The notes beneath the pieces were generated by a model. That model had not been told where the DNA came from, did no database searches, and saw only the letters and a program-made list of their open reading frames with translations. A program made the position numbers and the translations under genes. DNA of 64,000 nt, taken from the NCBI RefSeq assembly GCF_008630935.1, contig NZ_CP043908.1:310001-374000 (forward strand), in the 5' to 3' direction. This document shows, piece after piece, positions 51,329-60,444 of the stretch (the first letter of the stretch is position 1; each line of letters starts with the position of its first letter). The DNA comes from Thermodesulfobacterium sp. TA1 (GTDB taxonomy: Bacteria > Desulfobacterota > Thermodesulfobacteria > Thermodesulfobacteriales > Thermodesulfobacteriaceae).

Positions 51329-52387
51329 ATGGAAAAATTAAACTTAAGAAATTATACCTTAGAAGAACTTGAAACTTTAATTTTAAGCCTTGATGAGCCT
51401 AAATATCGTGCAGAACAAATTTTTCATTGGATTACCTGTAGAGAGGCTACAGATTTTGATCAGATGACCAATCTCCCTAAGGGATTAAGGACAAAGCTTT
51501 CTACCCATTTTTCTTTAGAATTGCCAGAAGTAATAGAAAAAATCTCAGATACAGAAGGAACAACTAAATTTGCCTTAAGGCTAAGAGACGGAGAAATCAT
51601 CGAAACTGTGGTTATTCCTGAAAGGGATCATTATACTCTTTGTGTATCCACCCAGGTAGGCTGTGCGATGGGTTGTAAGTTTTGTCTTACTGCTAAAGGG
51701 GGTTTTAAAAGAAATTTAGAGGTGTATGAGATACTTGCTCAAGTAGTTATAGGACGTTTATATCTTAAAGAAAAAGGCAGTGTTTTACCTTTAAGAAATA
51801 TTGTGTTTATGGGAATGGGTGAGCCTTTAGCTAACTATGAAAACCTGATAAAGGTTTTAAAAATCCTGGCCCATCCTTTAGGGTTTAATTTTTCCAAAAA
51901 GAGGTTGACCATTTCTACGGTAGGGTTGGTAAAGGAAATCCGAAAATTAGCCATCGATTTCCCGACTGCTTTAGCGGTTTCTCTCCATGCTCCTAACGAT
52001 GAATTAAGAAAGAACCTTATTCCTGTAGCTAAAAAATATCTTCTTAAAGAGCTGTTAGAGGTTATCAAAACTTTCCCCAGAGTAAAAAACGGACGTACTA
52101 CTATAGAATATATTCTTTTAAAAGATGTAAACGATAGTCTTCAACATGCTAAGGAACTTGTAAAACTTTTTAAAGGACTTCCTATTAAGATTAACCTTAT
52201 TCCTTATAACCCTCATCCAGAACTTCCTTTTGAAAGGCCAGACGAAAAACAGGTAGAAAGGTTTCAACGGTTTTTATTAGACCATGCCATCCTTACTACC
52301 GTAAGAAAAAGTAAAGGCCTTGAGATTTCTGCAGCTTGTGGTCAGTTAAAAAGAAGACTATCGACTAATGCCATATACCTGCAATAG
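51329..52387 (+). CDS. rlmN: 23S rRNA/tRNA adenine C2-methyltransferase RlmN
   Basis: RlmN is a radical SAM enzyme that methylates A2503 of 23S rRNA and A37 of some tRNAs. The cluster motif CAMGCKFCLT is near residues 112-121. The SAM-binding FMGMGEPLANYEN is present, and the methyl-carrying C-terminal Cys lies in SAACGQL. Length is 352 aa. It ends the serine-pathway unit and overlaps the convergent amrS by 23 bp. Confidence 0.96.
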   Translation: MEKLNLRNYTLEELETLILSLDEPKYRAEQIFHWITCREATDFDQMTNLPKGLRTKLSTHFSLELPEVIEKISDTEGTTKFALRLRDGEIIETVVIPERDHYTLCVSTQVGCAMGCKFCLTAKGGFKRNLEVYEILAQVVIGRLYLKEKGSVLPLRNIVFMGMGEPLANYENLIKVLKILAHPLGFNFSKKRLTISTVGLVKEIRKLAIDFPTALAVSLHAPNDELRKNLIPVAKKYLLKELLEVIKTFPRVKNGRTTIEYILLKDVNDSLQHAKELVKLFKGLPIKINLIPYNPHPELPFERPDEKQVERFQRFLLDHAILTTVRKSKGLEISAACGQLKRRLSTNAIYLQ

Positions 52388-53381
52388 AAAATCCGCAGAC
52401 AGGGCAAAGTCCATCGTTTTGCAGGTTAATCCTTAAAGCTCGTAAACTTCTTCGTTCTATTAAAAGGGTTTGACATTTAGGACAATAGGTGTTTTCATAA
52501 GGATTGCCTGGAACATTACCTATGTATACATAGTTTAATCCTACTTCTTTTCCTATTTCATAGGCCCTTTGTAAGGTTTCTATAGGGGTAAAGTCCTTGT
52601 CAAGCATCTGGTATTGGGGATAAAACCTTGAGAGATGCCACGGGGTGTTTTCATCAAGTTCAGTTTTTATAAAGATAGCCATGTCTCTAAGTTCAGAAGG
52701 GTCGTCATTTTCTCCTGGTATGATAAGAGTAGTTATTTCTACCCAAATACCTTTTTTCTTTAGATACTTTAAATTATCAAGCACAGGTTGAAGTTTAGCC
52801 TTGCAAAGCTTGCGATAAAAATTTTCTCTAAAGGATTTTAGGTCTACGTTTATTCCGTGTAAGTAAGGACTGATATAGTCTATGGCTTCTTTGCTCATGT
52901 AACCGTTAGAAACAAACACGTTTTTAAGTCCATATTTAGAGGCTAATTTAGCACAGTCATAAGCAAACTCAAAGAAAACCGTAGGCTCTGTATAGGTATA
53001 AGATATACTTTTTGCTTCTTCTTTTAAAGCCCTTTCTACTACTTCCTTAGGGGAAGTTAATTTTCCGGCGATACCGTCGTAAAGATGAGGATATTGAGAA
53101 ATTTCAAAGTTTTGGCAAAAGGTACACCTAAAATTACACCCTACCGTAGCGATAGAGTAGCTCCAGCTTCTTGGTAAAAAATGATAAAGTGGTTTTTTTT
53201 CTATGGGGTCTAAATGTTGAGCTATTACTTTTCCGTAAACTAAAGAATAGAGTATGCCTTCTTCGTTTTTTCTAACCCCACAAAGACCTACACCGTTTTT
53301 AGGTATTATACATCGATGATTGCATAGATTACATTGGACTTTTTTTTCTGTTAAAGTTTTATAAAAAAGCGCTTGTCTCAT
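52365..53381 (-). CDS. amrS: AmmeMemoRadiSam-system radical SAM enzyme AmrS
   Basis: This is a 338-residue radical SAM protein of the AmrS (formerly PflA-like) family. The N-terminal CNLCNHRCIIPKNGVGLCGVR zinc-type cysteines come first. The cluster motif CNFRCTFCQNFEISQ follows, with SYTYTEPTVFFEFAYD and PGENDDPSELRDMA characteristic of the group. A C-terminal zinc ribbon (CPKCQTLL, CPVCG) closes the protein. The partner AmrA and AmrB genes, often adjacent or fused, are absent here. The biological substrate of the system is not established. Confidence 0.88.
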   Translation of the reverse strand: MRQALFYKTLTEKKVQCNLCNHRCIIPKNGVGLCGVRKNEEGILYSLVYGKVIAQHLDPIEKKPLYHFLPRSWSYSIATVGCNFRCTFCQNFEISQYPHLYDGIAGKLTSPKEVVERALKEEAKSISYTYTEPTVFFEFAYDCAKLASKYGLKNVFVSNGYMSKEAIDYISPYLHGINVDLKSFRENFYRKLCKAKLQPVLDNLKYLKKKGIWVEITTLIIPGENDDPSELRDMAIFIKTELDENTPWHLSRFYPQYQMLDKDFTPIETLQRAYEIGKEVGLNYVYIGNVPGNPYENTYCPKCQTLLIERRSLRALRINLQNDGLCPVCGFSIAGIWH

Positions 53382-53495
53382 TTTTAATCCCTTCTATATT
53401 AAAATAAAAATTTTTTTAGAAAATTCAATCTAAGAATTTTTTGATCGTTTAAAAAGAGTTTTCATTTTTTAAAAAAAGGTTAAAATGAAAAAGCT

Positions 53496-54896
53496 ATGAA
53501 GGGGATAGACACAAAGCCTTGGGGTGGAAGGTTTCAAGAAGAGGTTGATAAATTTTTTGAAGAGTTTTCTGAGTCTGTTTCTTTTGATCACGAATTAGCT
53601 CAGTATGAAATAAAGGCAAGCCTTGCATATGCCGAAGCTTTGAAAGAGGCAGGCGTGGTTTCAGAAGGAGAATTTCTTGCCATCCAAAAAGGTCTCCTTG
53701 AGATAGAGGAAGAACTTAAGTCCGGAAAGTTTGTTTTTCGTAAAGAATATGAAGACGTACATATGAACATAGAAAAGGCTTTATTTGAAAAAATAGGGGA
53801 GGTAGCTTACAAACTTCATACAGGAAGAAGTAGAAACGAGCAGGTGGTAACTGATTTTAGGCTTTATTTAGTTGACCGAGTAAAGGAATTAAAGGTTGAG
53901 CTGAAAGGTTTGATGGAGACCATCGTAGCCAAGGCAGAAGAGTATTATGGAATAGTAATGCCTGGATTTACCCATCTTCAGCATGCCCAACCGGTTCTTT
54001 TTTCTCATTGGATAATGGCTTATTATGAAATGATGAGGCTCCATTTTCAAAGGTTAGAAGACTACGAAAAGCGTCTCAAAATCTGCCCTCTTGGGAGTTC
54101 TGCTTTTGCTGGTTGTGCGTTTAGGATAGACCGAAAAAAGCTTTCTCAGAGGCTTGGATTTTTAGAGCCAACCAGAAATAGTGTTTTCGCGGTTAGTTCT
54201 CGAGATTTTGCTTTAGAGCTTCTTTTTATATTGAGCCTTATTATGGTAGACCTTTCTCGTTGGTGTGAGGAGATTATTCTTTGGATGAGTCCTGAGTTTT
54301 CTTTTATAGACCTCCCTGATAGGTTTTGCACCGGAAGTTCTCTTATGCCTCAAAAGAAAAACCCTGACGGAGCTGAGCTTATTCGTGGTAAGGCCTCCTC
54401 AGTAGAGGCAGCTTTTACCCAAGTTTGGGGATTGATGAAAGGACTTCCGTTGAGTTATAACCGAGACATGCAAGAAGATAAACCTCCGGTTTTTAGGGCT
54501 GTTAAGACTACCTGGCAATGTTTAAGGCTTATGTCTTTGATGGTTGCTGGGCTGGTTTTAAAAAAAGAAAACATAGAAAAACATCTTCCTCAAGGATATC
54601 TTTTGGCTACAGAATTGGCTGATTATTTAGTTTATAAAGGCATTCCTTTTAGAAAGGCTCATCATATAACCGGACAAATAGTTTACTATGCTGAAAAAGA
54701 AGGTAAAAACTTAGAAAATTTAACCCTTCATGAATTTAAACAGTTTTCTGATAAAATAGAAGAAGACGTTTATGAATGGCTTACCATAGAAAACGCCATA
54801 AAAAGAAGAGAAATCTGGGGTGGTACAGGGTTTAATGTAGTAAAGCAGGTTATAGAAGCCGCTAAAAAAGAACTTTCTGAAAGTTTACATGTTTAA
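53496..54896 (+). CDS. argH: Argininosuccinate lyase
   Basis: ArgH splits argininosuccinate into arginine and fumarate. The N-terminal PWGGRFQEEVDKFFEEFSES, the HTGRSRNEQVVTDFRLYL block, the TFTHLQHAQPV-type PGFTHLQHAQPVLFSHW and the catalytic serine loop GSSLMPQKKNPD are all present. Length 466 aa is normal. The upstream 114-nt divergent gap with amrS is very A+T rich and shows no confident promoter. No other arg gene is adjacent. It overlaps the universal stress gene by 8 bp. Confidence 0.96.
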   Translation: MKGIDTKPWGGRFQEEVDKFFEEFSESVSFDHELAQYEIKASLAYAEALKEAGVVSEGEFLAIQKGLLEIEEELKSGKFVFRKEYEDVHMNIEKALFEKIGEVAYKLHTGRSRNEQVVTDFRLYLVDRVKELKVELKGLMETIVAKAEEYYGIVMPGFTHLQHAQPVLFSHWIMAYYEMMRLHFQRLEDYEKRLKICPLGSSAFAGCAFRIDRKKLSQRLGFLEPTRNSVFAVSSRDFALELLFILSLIMVDLSRWCEEIILWMSPEFSFIDLPDRFCTGSSLMPQKKNPDGAELIRGKASSVEAAFTQVWGLMKGLPLSYNRDMQEDKPPVFRAVKTTWQCLRLMSLMVAGLVLKKENIEKHLPQGYLLATELADYLVYKGIPFRKAHHITGQIVYYAEKEGKNLENLTLHEFKQFSDKIEEDVYEWLTIENAIKRREIWGGTGFNVVKQVIEAAKKELSESLHV

Positions 54897-55851
54897 CGAA
54901 AAAAAAACGGAAGAAAAAAAAGACCTTTCCAAGATTATTCCTCATGTTTTATTATGTTATGACGGAAGCCCTTCAAGCTATCGTGCTTTATCTTATTTAA
55001 AACAGGTTTTTCATCAAACAGAGATAGACATAACTATCCTTAAGTTGATAGAACATCCGGATATAGGTTCTCTTCAGTGGGAGACTAGTCTTATTAAAAA
55101 GTTTAAAAAAGAAGAGGAAATAGAAAAAAGGGCTCGAGAGGTTTTTCTTAACGCAGAAAAAGAATTAAAAGAGGTAGCTAATTCTTTGGAAAAATACGTA
55201 AAAGGAAAGGTTTCATTTAAGGTGCAGTTTCGTGTAGGACATCTGGCGGATGATATTTTAAGAGTAGCTCGAGAAAATCTTTTTGATACGATAGTAGTGG
55301 GAAGAAGGGGGCTTTCTAAACTGAGTACTTATTTTATCGGAGGGGTAACCCATAGATTGCTTGAAAGATGTTGTATACCGGTGTGGCTAATCAGAGGAGA
55401 ACAATGGAATAAAAAGTTTTTAGTAGGGTTAGACCTTGGGGAAATGGGTTTAAAAGTGGTAGATTATGTAAGTTTTATCCTTTCTTTTCATCCAGAGGCT
55501 GAGATTACTTTCTTTCATATTTTTTATCCTTTTTCATCTAATCAAACTTTTGAAGGATCCTTTGTTGAGGCTTTAAAAAAAATAACCCATCCTGAATACC
55601 AAGATTTTTTAGTTAAAGCCAATAATCTTCTTGTAGAAAATGGTTTAGACAATAAAAGGGTAAAACTGGTCATGAAAAGAGGACTTTTTGGCCCGGCAGG
55701 AGAAATCATCAAGATGGCTAAAAAAGAAGGCTATTCTAATATAGTTCTTGGAAGAAGGGGAAGAGGAGGGCTAACCAAGTTATTCCTCGGTTCGGTAAGT
55801 CATAAGGTAGCTACCTATTTTGAAGACCGTGCGGTCTGGTTGGTTATATAA
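54889..55851 (+). CDS. Tandem universal stress protein (two UspA domains)
   Basis: A 320-residue protein with two UspA domains. Domain 1 covers about residues 15-165 and ends with the ATP-binding loop VVGRRGLSKLSTYFIGGVTH. Domain 2 covers about 170-320 and ends with VLGRRGRGGLTKLFLGSVSH. Both fit G-x2-G-x9-G(S/T/G), so nucleotide binding is plausible, more clearly in domain 2. A charged 15-residue head precedes domain 1. Role in stress physiology is general to the family; no specific partner is suggested by the neighbours. Confidence 0.9.
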   Translation: MFNEKKTEEKKDLSKIIPHVLLCYDGSPSSYRALSYLKQVFHQTEIDITILKLIEHPDIGSLQWETSLIKKFKKEEEIEKRAREVFLNAEKELKEVANSLEKYVKGKVSFKVQFRVGHLADDILRVARENLFDTIVVGRRGLSKLSTYFIGGVTHRLLERCCIPVWLIRGEQWNKKFLVGLDLGEMGLKVVDYVSFILSFHPEAEITFFHIFYPFSSNQTFEGSFVEALKKITHPEYQDFLVKANNLLVENGLDNKRVKLVMKRGLFGPAGEIIKMAKKEGYSNIVLGRRGRGGLTKLFLGSVSHKVATYFEDRAVWLVI

Positions 55852-55874
55852 ACTTCATATTATCGGGAAAACAT

Positions 55875-56063
55875 ATGAAATGTCCTGTCTGCAAAAAGAA
55901 AACAAACCTAAAGGATAATCCTTATCGCCCCTTTTGTTCTAAGGAATGTAAATTTGCAGACCTTTACAACTGGCTAAACGAGGAGTATAAAATAAAAGAG
56001 GAAATAGAATGGTTAGAAAAGAATCTACCTAAAAATGTAGATGAAGTAAAAAAGGAGGAATAA
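55875..56063 (+). CDS. yacG: YacG-family zinc-binding protein
   Basis: This is a 62-residue protein with CPVCKK and FCSKECKFADLYNWLNEEY. The C-x2-C, C-x3-C zinc site and the DLxxWL motif define YacG, which inhibits DNA gyrase in E. coli (family knowledge). The tail is acidic and basic mixed. It sits between the stress protein and the frameshifted TrxB-like gene, all closely spaced. Confidence 0.85.
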   Translation: MKCPVCKKKTNLKDNPYRPFCSKECKFADLYNWLNEEYKIKEEIEWLEKNLPKNVDEVKKEE

Positions 56064-56068
56064 AACTC

Positions 56069-56988
56069 ATGAGTTTAGCCTATGAATATGAGATAGCCGT
56101 TATCGGAATAGGCCCTGCTGAATACAGGCAGGGTTACATTCCGGCAGAAGGAAACATAAGGTAGTTTTATTGGGAAAGTTGGAAGAAAGTGCTCTTTGGC
56201 AGGCACATATAGAAAACTACTTTGGTTTTTCCGAAAAAATAGACGGAAAGGTTTTGCTTGAAGAAGGTTTGAAGGCTATAAAAAAGGTAGGCGTAGACCT
56301 AGTTTTTGAGGATTTAGTAGCTATAGAACCCTTAGAAATAGGTTTTAAGCTTACTACTGAAAAAGAAAAAACGATTACTGCTCTTTCTTTAGTGCTTGCA
56401 ATGGGAGTGAAAAGAAAAAAGAAGGTGTTTAAACAAGAAGAGAAGTTTGTAGGTAAAGGGCTCTCTTATTGTGCTGACTGTGATGCCTGGTTTTATAAAG
56501 GGAAAAAAGTTGTGGTTTTAGGAGATGGTAGTGCTGCCATCCACGGAGCTAAGATTTTAAAAAAATTTGCTGAAAAAGTTTATTTTTACGGTTTAAAGCC
56601 TTTTTCTGAAGGGGAACTTTCTGAATTAAGGACTGTGGGGATAGAAGTTTTAGAAAAAAAACCGGTAGAGATTGTAGGAGAGACAGAGGTAAAAGGAATT
56701 TTTTTAGAAGATGGGTCTCAAATAGAATTAGACGGAATATTTATAGAGATAGGCGCAAAAGGCCCTATAGAGCTTCTCGCCCCTATAGGTATTGAGCTTG
56801 ACCCAGAGACCTTTAGCTATGTCAAAGTAGATAGAAAAATGCAAACCAACATTAAAGGGGTTTTTGCCTGCGGAGACCTTACCGGTCCGCCTCTTCAGTT
56901 GGCTAAGGCAGTAGGAGAGGGATGCGTAGCAGGACTTTCTGCCTCAGATTACGTGAAAGAAGTATTAAAGAAAACTAAGGAGGGATAA
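56069..56988 (+). pseudogene. Thioredoxin reductase-like flavoprotein with a single-base frameshift
   Basis: Translation from ATG 56069 (GGAGG at 56054-56058) gives YEIAVIGIGPA, the start of an FAD-binding domain, but hits a stop at 56162. Shifting frame after 56119 restores a perfect continuation: GIQAGLHSGRRKHKVVLLGK and then the rest of the protein to 56988. One missing G in the GPAG codon explains this. The restored product is 306 aa with redox CADC, the NADPH loop VVVLGDGSAA and the FAD motif FACGDLTGPPLQLAKAVGEG. Either the gene is recently broken or the base is a sequencing error. The downstream part alone cannot bind FAD. Confidence 0.88.
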
Positions 56989-56990
56989 AA

Positions 56991-58097
56991 ATTATTTGGT
57001 ATAAAAAATTAGAAATCTCTTTAGAAAATCTAAAAAAGAACCTAAAAGCTTTAAAAGGGCTTTTACCCGAAGGGACTAAAGTCCTTCCTGTTATCAAAAA
57101 TGATGCCTATGGGCATGGGCTTATAGAAGTGGCTAAAACCCTTGCTAAAGAAGGTGTTTGGGGTTTCGGGCTTTCTGAACCTCAAGAGGCTTATTTTTTA
57201 AGAAAGGCAGGTTTTAAACACCCCTTACTTCTCCTTTCTGGATTTGAAAAGGACTGGTTAGAAGAAATGTTTCGCCTTGAGATAACCCCGGTGGTTACTA
57301 ATTTTAAGGCCTTAGAATGGCTTGAGGAATTAGGTAAAAAAAACGAAAAAAAAATTAGTTTTCATCTCAAAGTAGATACGGGAATGCATCGTTTTGGAAT
57401 AAGTAAAGAAGAGTTAACGAAGACGATAGATAAGATTAAAAACAGCAGTTTTTTACATTTAGAAGGGATTATGACTCATCTTGCTTGTTCTGAAAAACCA
57501 GACTCAGAACTTACCCAATCGCAACTTTCTAATTTTAAAAAGGCTTTAGAGATTTTACATCAGGCAAACCTTGTTCCTTCTTATGTGCATTTTGCAAACT
57601 CAGGAGGGATTATTTTTTCATCTGAAAAGGGAAATTTAGTAAGGCCAGGAATTAGTCTTTATGGAGGGTATCCAGACCTTTCCGCTAAGGAGAAGATTAA
57701 ATTATATCCTGTGATGACTTTAAGGTCACGTATCGTTGAGTTAAAAAAACTTCGAAAAGGAGATTATGCAGGCTATGGTCCTACGTTTAAGGCAGAAAGG
57801 AATACCCTTTTAGGTATAGTACCGGTAGGCTACGGAGATGGATATTTAAGAAGTCTTGGAAATAAAGGTTTTGCCTTTTTTAGAGACAGAAGGGTGCAGG
57901 TAGTAGGTACAGTTTCTATGAAAGCCCTTTATGTTGACTTAACTGAGATTGAGTCTCCTCAAATAGGAGAAGAGATTATACTTCTTGGTGGAGACAACCG
58001 AGAGGTTCCTGCTGAGGAACTGGCTATGCTTGGAGGAACTATTTGTTATGAGCTTCTTTGTGGTTTAGGAAGGGCTATACCAAGAGAATATCGATAA
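56991..58097 (+). CDS. alr: Alanine racemase, apparent AUU start codon
   Basis: Alr makes D-alanine for peptidoglycan. The PLP lysine motif PVIKNDAYGHG lies upstream of the first in-frame ATG/GTG/TTG (GTG 57129), so that start is impossible. The frame stays open back to the preceding stop. The only sensible start is ATT at 56991, placed 7 nt after GGAGG (56979-56983). This gives IIWYKKLEISLENLKKNLK, matching the usual N-terminus, and a normal 368 aa. Other motifs are the GTVSMKALYVDLT segment in the region of the catalytic Tyr and the RPGISLYGGYP loop. The next ATT (56994) is also possible. Confidence 0.88.
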   Translation: MIWYKKLEISLENLKKNLKALKGLLPEGTKVLPVIKNDAYGHGLIEVAKTLAKEGVWGFGLSEPQEAYFLRKAGFKHPLLLLSGFEKDWLEEMFRLEITPVVTNFKALEWLEELGKKNEKKISFHLKVDTGMHRFGISKEELTKTIDKIKNSSFLHLEGIMTHLACSEKPDSELTQSQLSNFKKALEILHQANLVPSYVHFANSGGIIFSSEKGNLVRPGISLYGGYPDLSAKEKIKLYPVMTLRSRIVELKKLRKGDYAGYGPTFKAERNTLLGIVPVGYGDGYLRSLGNKGFAFFRDRRVQVVGTVSMKALYVDLTEIESPQIGEEIILLGGDNREVPAEELAMLGGTICYELLCGLGRAIPREYR

Positions 58098-58107
58098 GGA
58101 CAGGCTT

Positions 58108-58416
58108 ATGTTTAACATAGGTTTTTCAGAGTTAGTAGTTCTTTTTTTGGTGGCACTTATTGTGCTTGGACCTGAAAGACTACCAGAACTGGGGAAATTT
58201 TTGGCAAAACTTTCTATAGAGCTTAGAAAAAGTATAGAAGAGATAAAGAGAGAGCTTGAGGTTGACGAGGTAGGAAAAGAGATAATAGAGGCTAAAAAGG
58301 AAATAGAAACCTTAAAAGAAGAGGCAACCTCTGTTATAGATGTACCTATAAAAGAAATTTACGAAGATCCTTTAAAAGGCCTTACGAAAAAGGATGAGCA
58401 AGATAAACCTTCCTAA
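58108..58416 (+). CDS. tatB: Twin-arginine translocase subunit TatB/TatA
   Basis: A 102-residue Tat component with one N-terminal helix followed by an amphipathic and charged helical tail. The start MFNIGFSELVVLFLVALIVLG-PERLPEL is of TatB type (FxIGFSEL, GPERLP). TatA-like function cannot be excluded because single TatA/B proteins occur. It overlaps tatC by 23 bp. The machinery would export the hydrogenase small subunit HynA, which carries an SRRDFLK signal. Confidence 0.9.
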   Translation: MFNIGFSELVVLFLVALIVLGPERLPELGKFLAKLSIELRKSIEEIKRELEVDEVGKEIIEAKKEIETLKEEATSVIDVPIKEIYEDPLKGLTKKDEQDKPS

Positions 58417-59104
58417 AATTTTTGCGGTAGATGTTTTAGCTAAAATAAGAAGAGAGATAATCTTTTATGGTTTAACTTTTTTATTGCTGTGGTTTGGTTT
58501 TTTTTTGGCTTTACCATATTTGTTCCCTTATTTACTTTTTCCTTATTTTAAAGTAATCGAAGGTCAGCCTTTAGTATTTACTTCTTTAGAAGAGGCTCTT
58601 TTTGTGTTGTTAAGAGCTTCTTTTTATTTAGCCCTTATCGTAATCTTACCTTTTTTTCTGCTAAAGCTTTGGAAGGTAATTTCTTCAGAGTTTTACGAAC
58701 CAGAAAAGGTATTTTTTAAAAAAGTTTTTTTTCTTTCTTTAGGTCTTGCTTTATTGGGGCTTGCGGTAGGATATTTGGTTTTTATCCCCTTTATTATAAA
58801 AATTTTTTTATTTTTTGGTAGCAATTTTGAGGCTAATCTTAAGATAAATTATTTTTTATTTTTTGTTTTAAGGGTGCTTCTTTTTTCGGTAGTTTTTTTT
58901 CAACTTCCTTTGCTTTTTGCTTTACTTATTAAAGAAGGAATCATAACCAAGGAGTTTTATCAAAGACGTAGACTTTATTTTTTAGGTTTTTGTTATGGGT
59001 TATCTTTGCTTATTGCACCTACCGATTTTTTTTCTCAGGTCTTGTTAACTTTAATTTTTTTCTTATTTTTTAAACTATCCTTTTTGTTAGCTAAGATTTT
59101 TTAA
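58394..59104 (+). CDS. tatC: Twin-arginine translocase subunit TatC
   Basis: TatC is the Tat signal receptor, with six membrane helices expected and a hydrophobic profile here that fits. Recognisable segments are the first cytoplasmic loop ending in FYEPEKVFFKKVFFLSLGLALLG-type sequence, FQLPLLFALLIKEGIITKEF, and LIAPTDFFSQVLLT. The 236-aa protein is phenylalanine-rich and somewhat divergent at its N-terminus, where the usual LxELRxRL reads VDVLAKIRREI. It is translationally coupled to tatB. Confidence 0.88.
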   Translation: MSKINLPKIFAVDVLAKIRREIIFYGLTFLLLWFGFFLALPYLFPYLLFPYFKVIEGQPLVFTSLEEALFVLLRASFYLALIVILPFFLLKLWKVISSEFYEPEKVFFKKVFFLSLGLALLGLAVGYLVFIPFIIKIFLFFGSNFEANLKINYFLFFVLRVLLFSVVFFQLPLLFALLIKEGIITKEFYQRRRLYFLGFCYGLSLLIAPTDFFSQVLLTLIFFLFFKLSFLLAKIF

Positions 59105-59118
59105 AAACGGAGGGATTT

Positions 59119-60441
59119 ATGGGAAGAAAAAAGAAAAAAGAACAAGATGGGTTAGAAAAAGTTGAATTAGAAGAAAAAGAGTTAAACGAAGAAAGTTTAG
59201 AAGGTTATAAGTATGTAATAATTATAGGAGACGGGATGGGAGATTTTCCGGTAAAGGAGCTAGACTGGAAAACCCCCCTTGAGGTAGCCATTACTCCTGG
59301 AATGGATTTTATAGCTTCTTATGGGATGATAGGGTATTGTCAAACCGTTCCACCTGGAATGCATCCTGGTTCAGATGTAGCCATCATGGGGCTTTTAGGT
59401 TATCCTCCAGAGGAAAAGTATACAGGAAGAGGACCTATTGAAGCAGCCAGCCGTGGTATTATTCTTAAACCAGAAGACGTAGCCTATAGATGTAATCTCG
59501 TAACCCTTAAGCTTGAAGGAGATGAGCTTATCATGGAAGACTATTCTGCAGGGCATATTTCTACAGAAGAGGCTATAGAGTTGATTGAGGCAATCAACCG
59601 CAACCTATCTAACGAAAAGATAGAAATCGTCCCTGGTGTAAGTTATAGGCATATTTTAATTTGGAGAGGTGGCTCTGGAGGTCTTCATACCTATCCACCA
59701 CATGACCTTTTAGGCAAAAACGTATGGTTTGCGTTTAATTCATATGACGAAGAACCGTTTTTGAAAGACTATATTTTAAAAGCCATAGAGATTTTAGAAA
59801 AACATCCTATAAATCAAAGAAGAAAGCTAGAAAATCTGCTCCCTGCTAATTCCATCTGGCCTTGGGGACAGGGTAGAACTCCTTCTTTAGAGCCGTTTGA
59901 GGAAAAATGGCAATTGAAAGGGGCGGTTATTTCAGCGGTAGATTTGATAAAAGGATTGGCTGTGCTTTCAGGTATGACAATTATAAATGTTCCAGGGGCT
60001 ACAGGATATTTGGATACCAATTATGAAGGTAAAGTAGATTATGCCATAGAGGCATTAAAAGAACATGATTTTATAGTGATACATGTTGAGGCTCCTGATG
60101 AGGTTTCCCATGAAGGTTCTCTTGAAAAGAAGATTAAAGCCATTAATGAGTTTGACCGAAGGGTTGTGCGTTATTTTATGGAAAGGATTATAGAGATTAC
60201 AGACAAATATAGAATACTTGTTTGTTGTGATCACCTAACCCCTATTTCTATCAGGACTCATTCATCAAAACCTGTGCCTTTTGCTATTTTTGATTCTGTA
60301 AAGGATAAAGAAAAGAAAAAAGAGGTGAAATTTTGTGAAAAAGAGGCCTATCGTTCGCCTAATTATATTAAAAGTGGACCAGAACTCCTTGAAGTGTTGC
60401 TTCAGAGGAAGCCACACTTAGTTTATCAAAAAGAGGAATAA
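59119..60441 (+). CDS. apgM: Cofactor-independent phosphoglycerate mutase, archaeal type
   Basis: ApgM interconverts 3- and 2-phosphoglycerate without 2,3-BPG, using two metal ions. After a highly charged 30-residue head, the alkaline-phosphatase-like core begins with IIGDGMGDFPVKEL. The phosphorylated serine lies in HPGSDVAIMGLLGYPP, the YTGRGPIEAASRG block follows, and later metal ligands occur in VEAPDEVSHEG and CCDHLTPISIRTHSSKPVP. Length is 440 aa. GGAGGG precedes the ATG. nadB starts 3 nt after its stop. Confidence 0.94.
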   Translation: MGRKKKKEQDGLEKVELEEKELNEESLEGYKYVIIIGDGMGDFPVKELDWKTPLEVAITPGMDFIASYGMIGYCQTVPPGMHPGSDVAIMGLLGYPPEEKYTGRGPIEAASRGIILKPEDVAYRCNLVTLKLEGDELIMEDYSAGHISTEEAIELIEAINRNLSNEKIEIVPGVSYRHILIWRGGSGGLHTYPPHDLLGKNVWFAFNSYDEEPFLKDYILKAIEILEKHPINQRRKLENLLPANSIWPWGQGRTPSLEPFEEKWQLKGAVISAVDLIKGLAVLSGMTIINVPGATGYLDTNYEGKVDYAIEALKEHDFIVIHVEAPDEVSHEGSLEKKIKAINEFDRRVVRYFMERIIEITDKYRILVCCDHLTPISIRTHSSKPVPFAIFDSVKDKEKKKEVKFCEKEAYRSPNYIKSGPELLEVLLQRKPHLVYQKEE

Positions 60442-60444
60442 AGG

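Noticed and set aside
53382-53495. Regulatory structure in the amrS-argH divergent gap
   Set aside because: The gap is almost pure A+T. Promoter-like words occur by chance and none has good spacing; no hairpin or arginine-operator palindrome stands out.
57129-58097. Alanine racemase starting at GTG 57129
   Set aside because: This start would remove the PLP-lysine motif and about 46 conserved residues. The frame is open upstream to an AUU with a good ribosome site.
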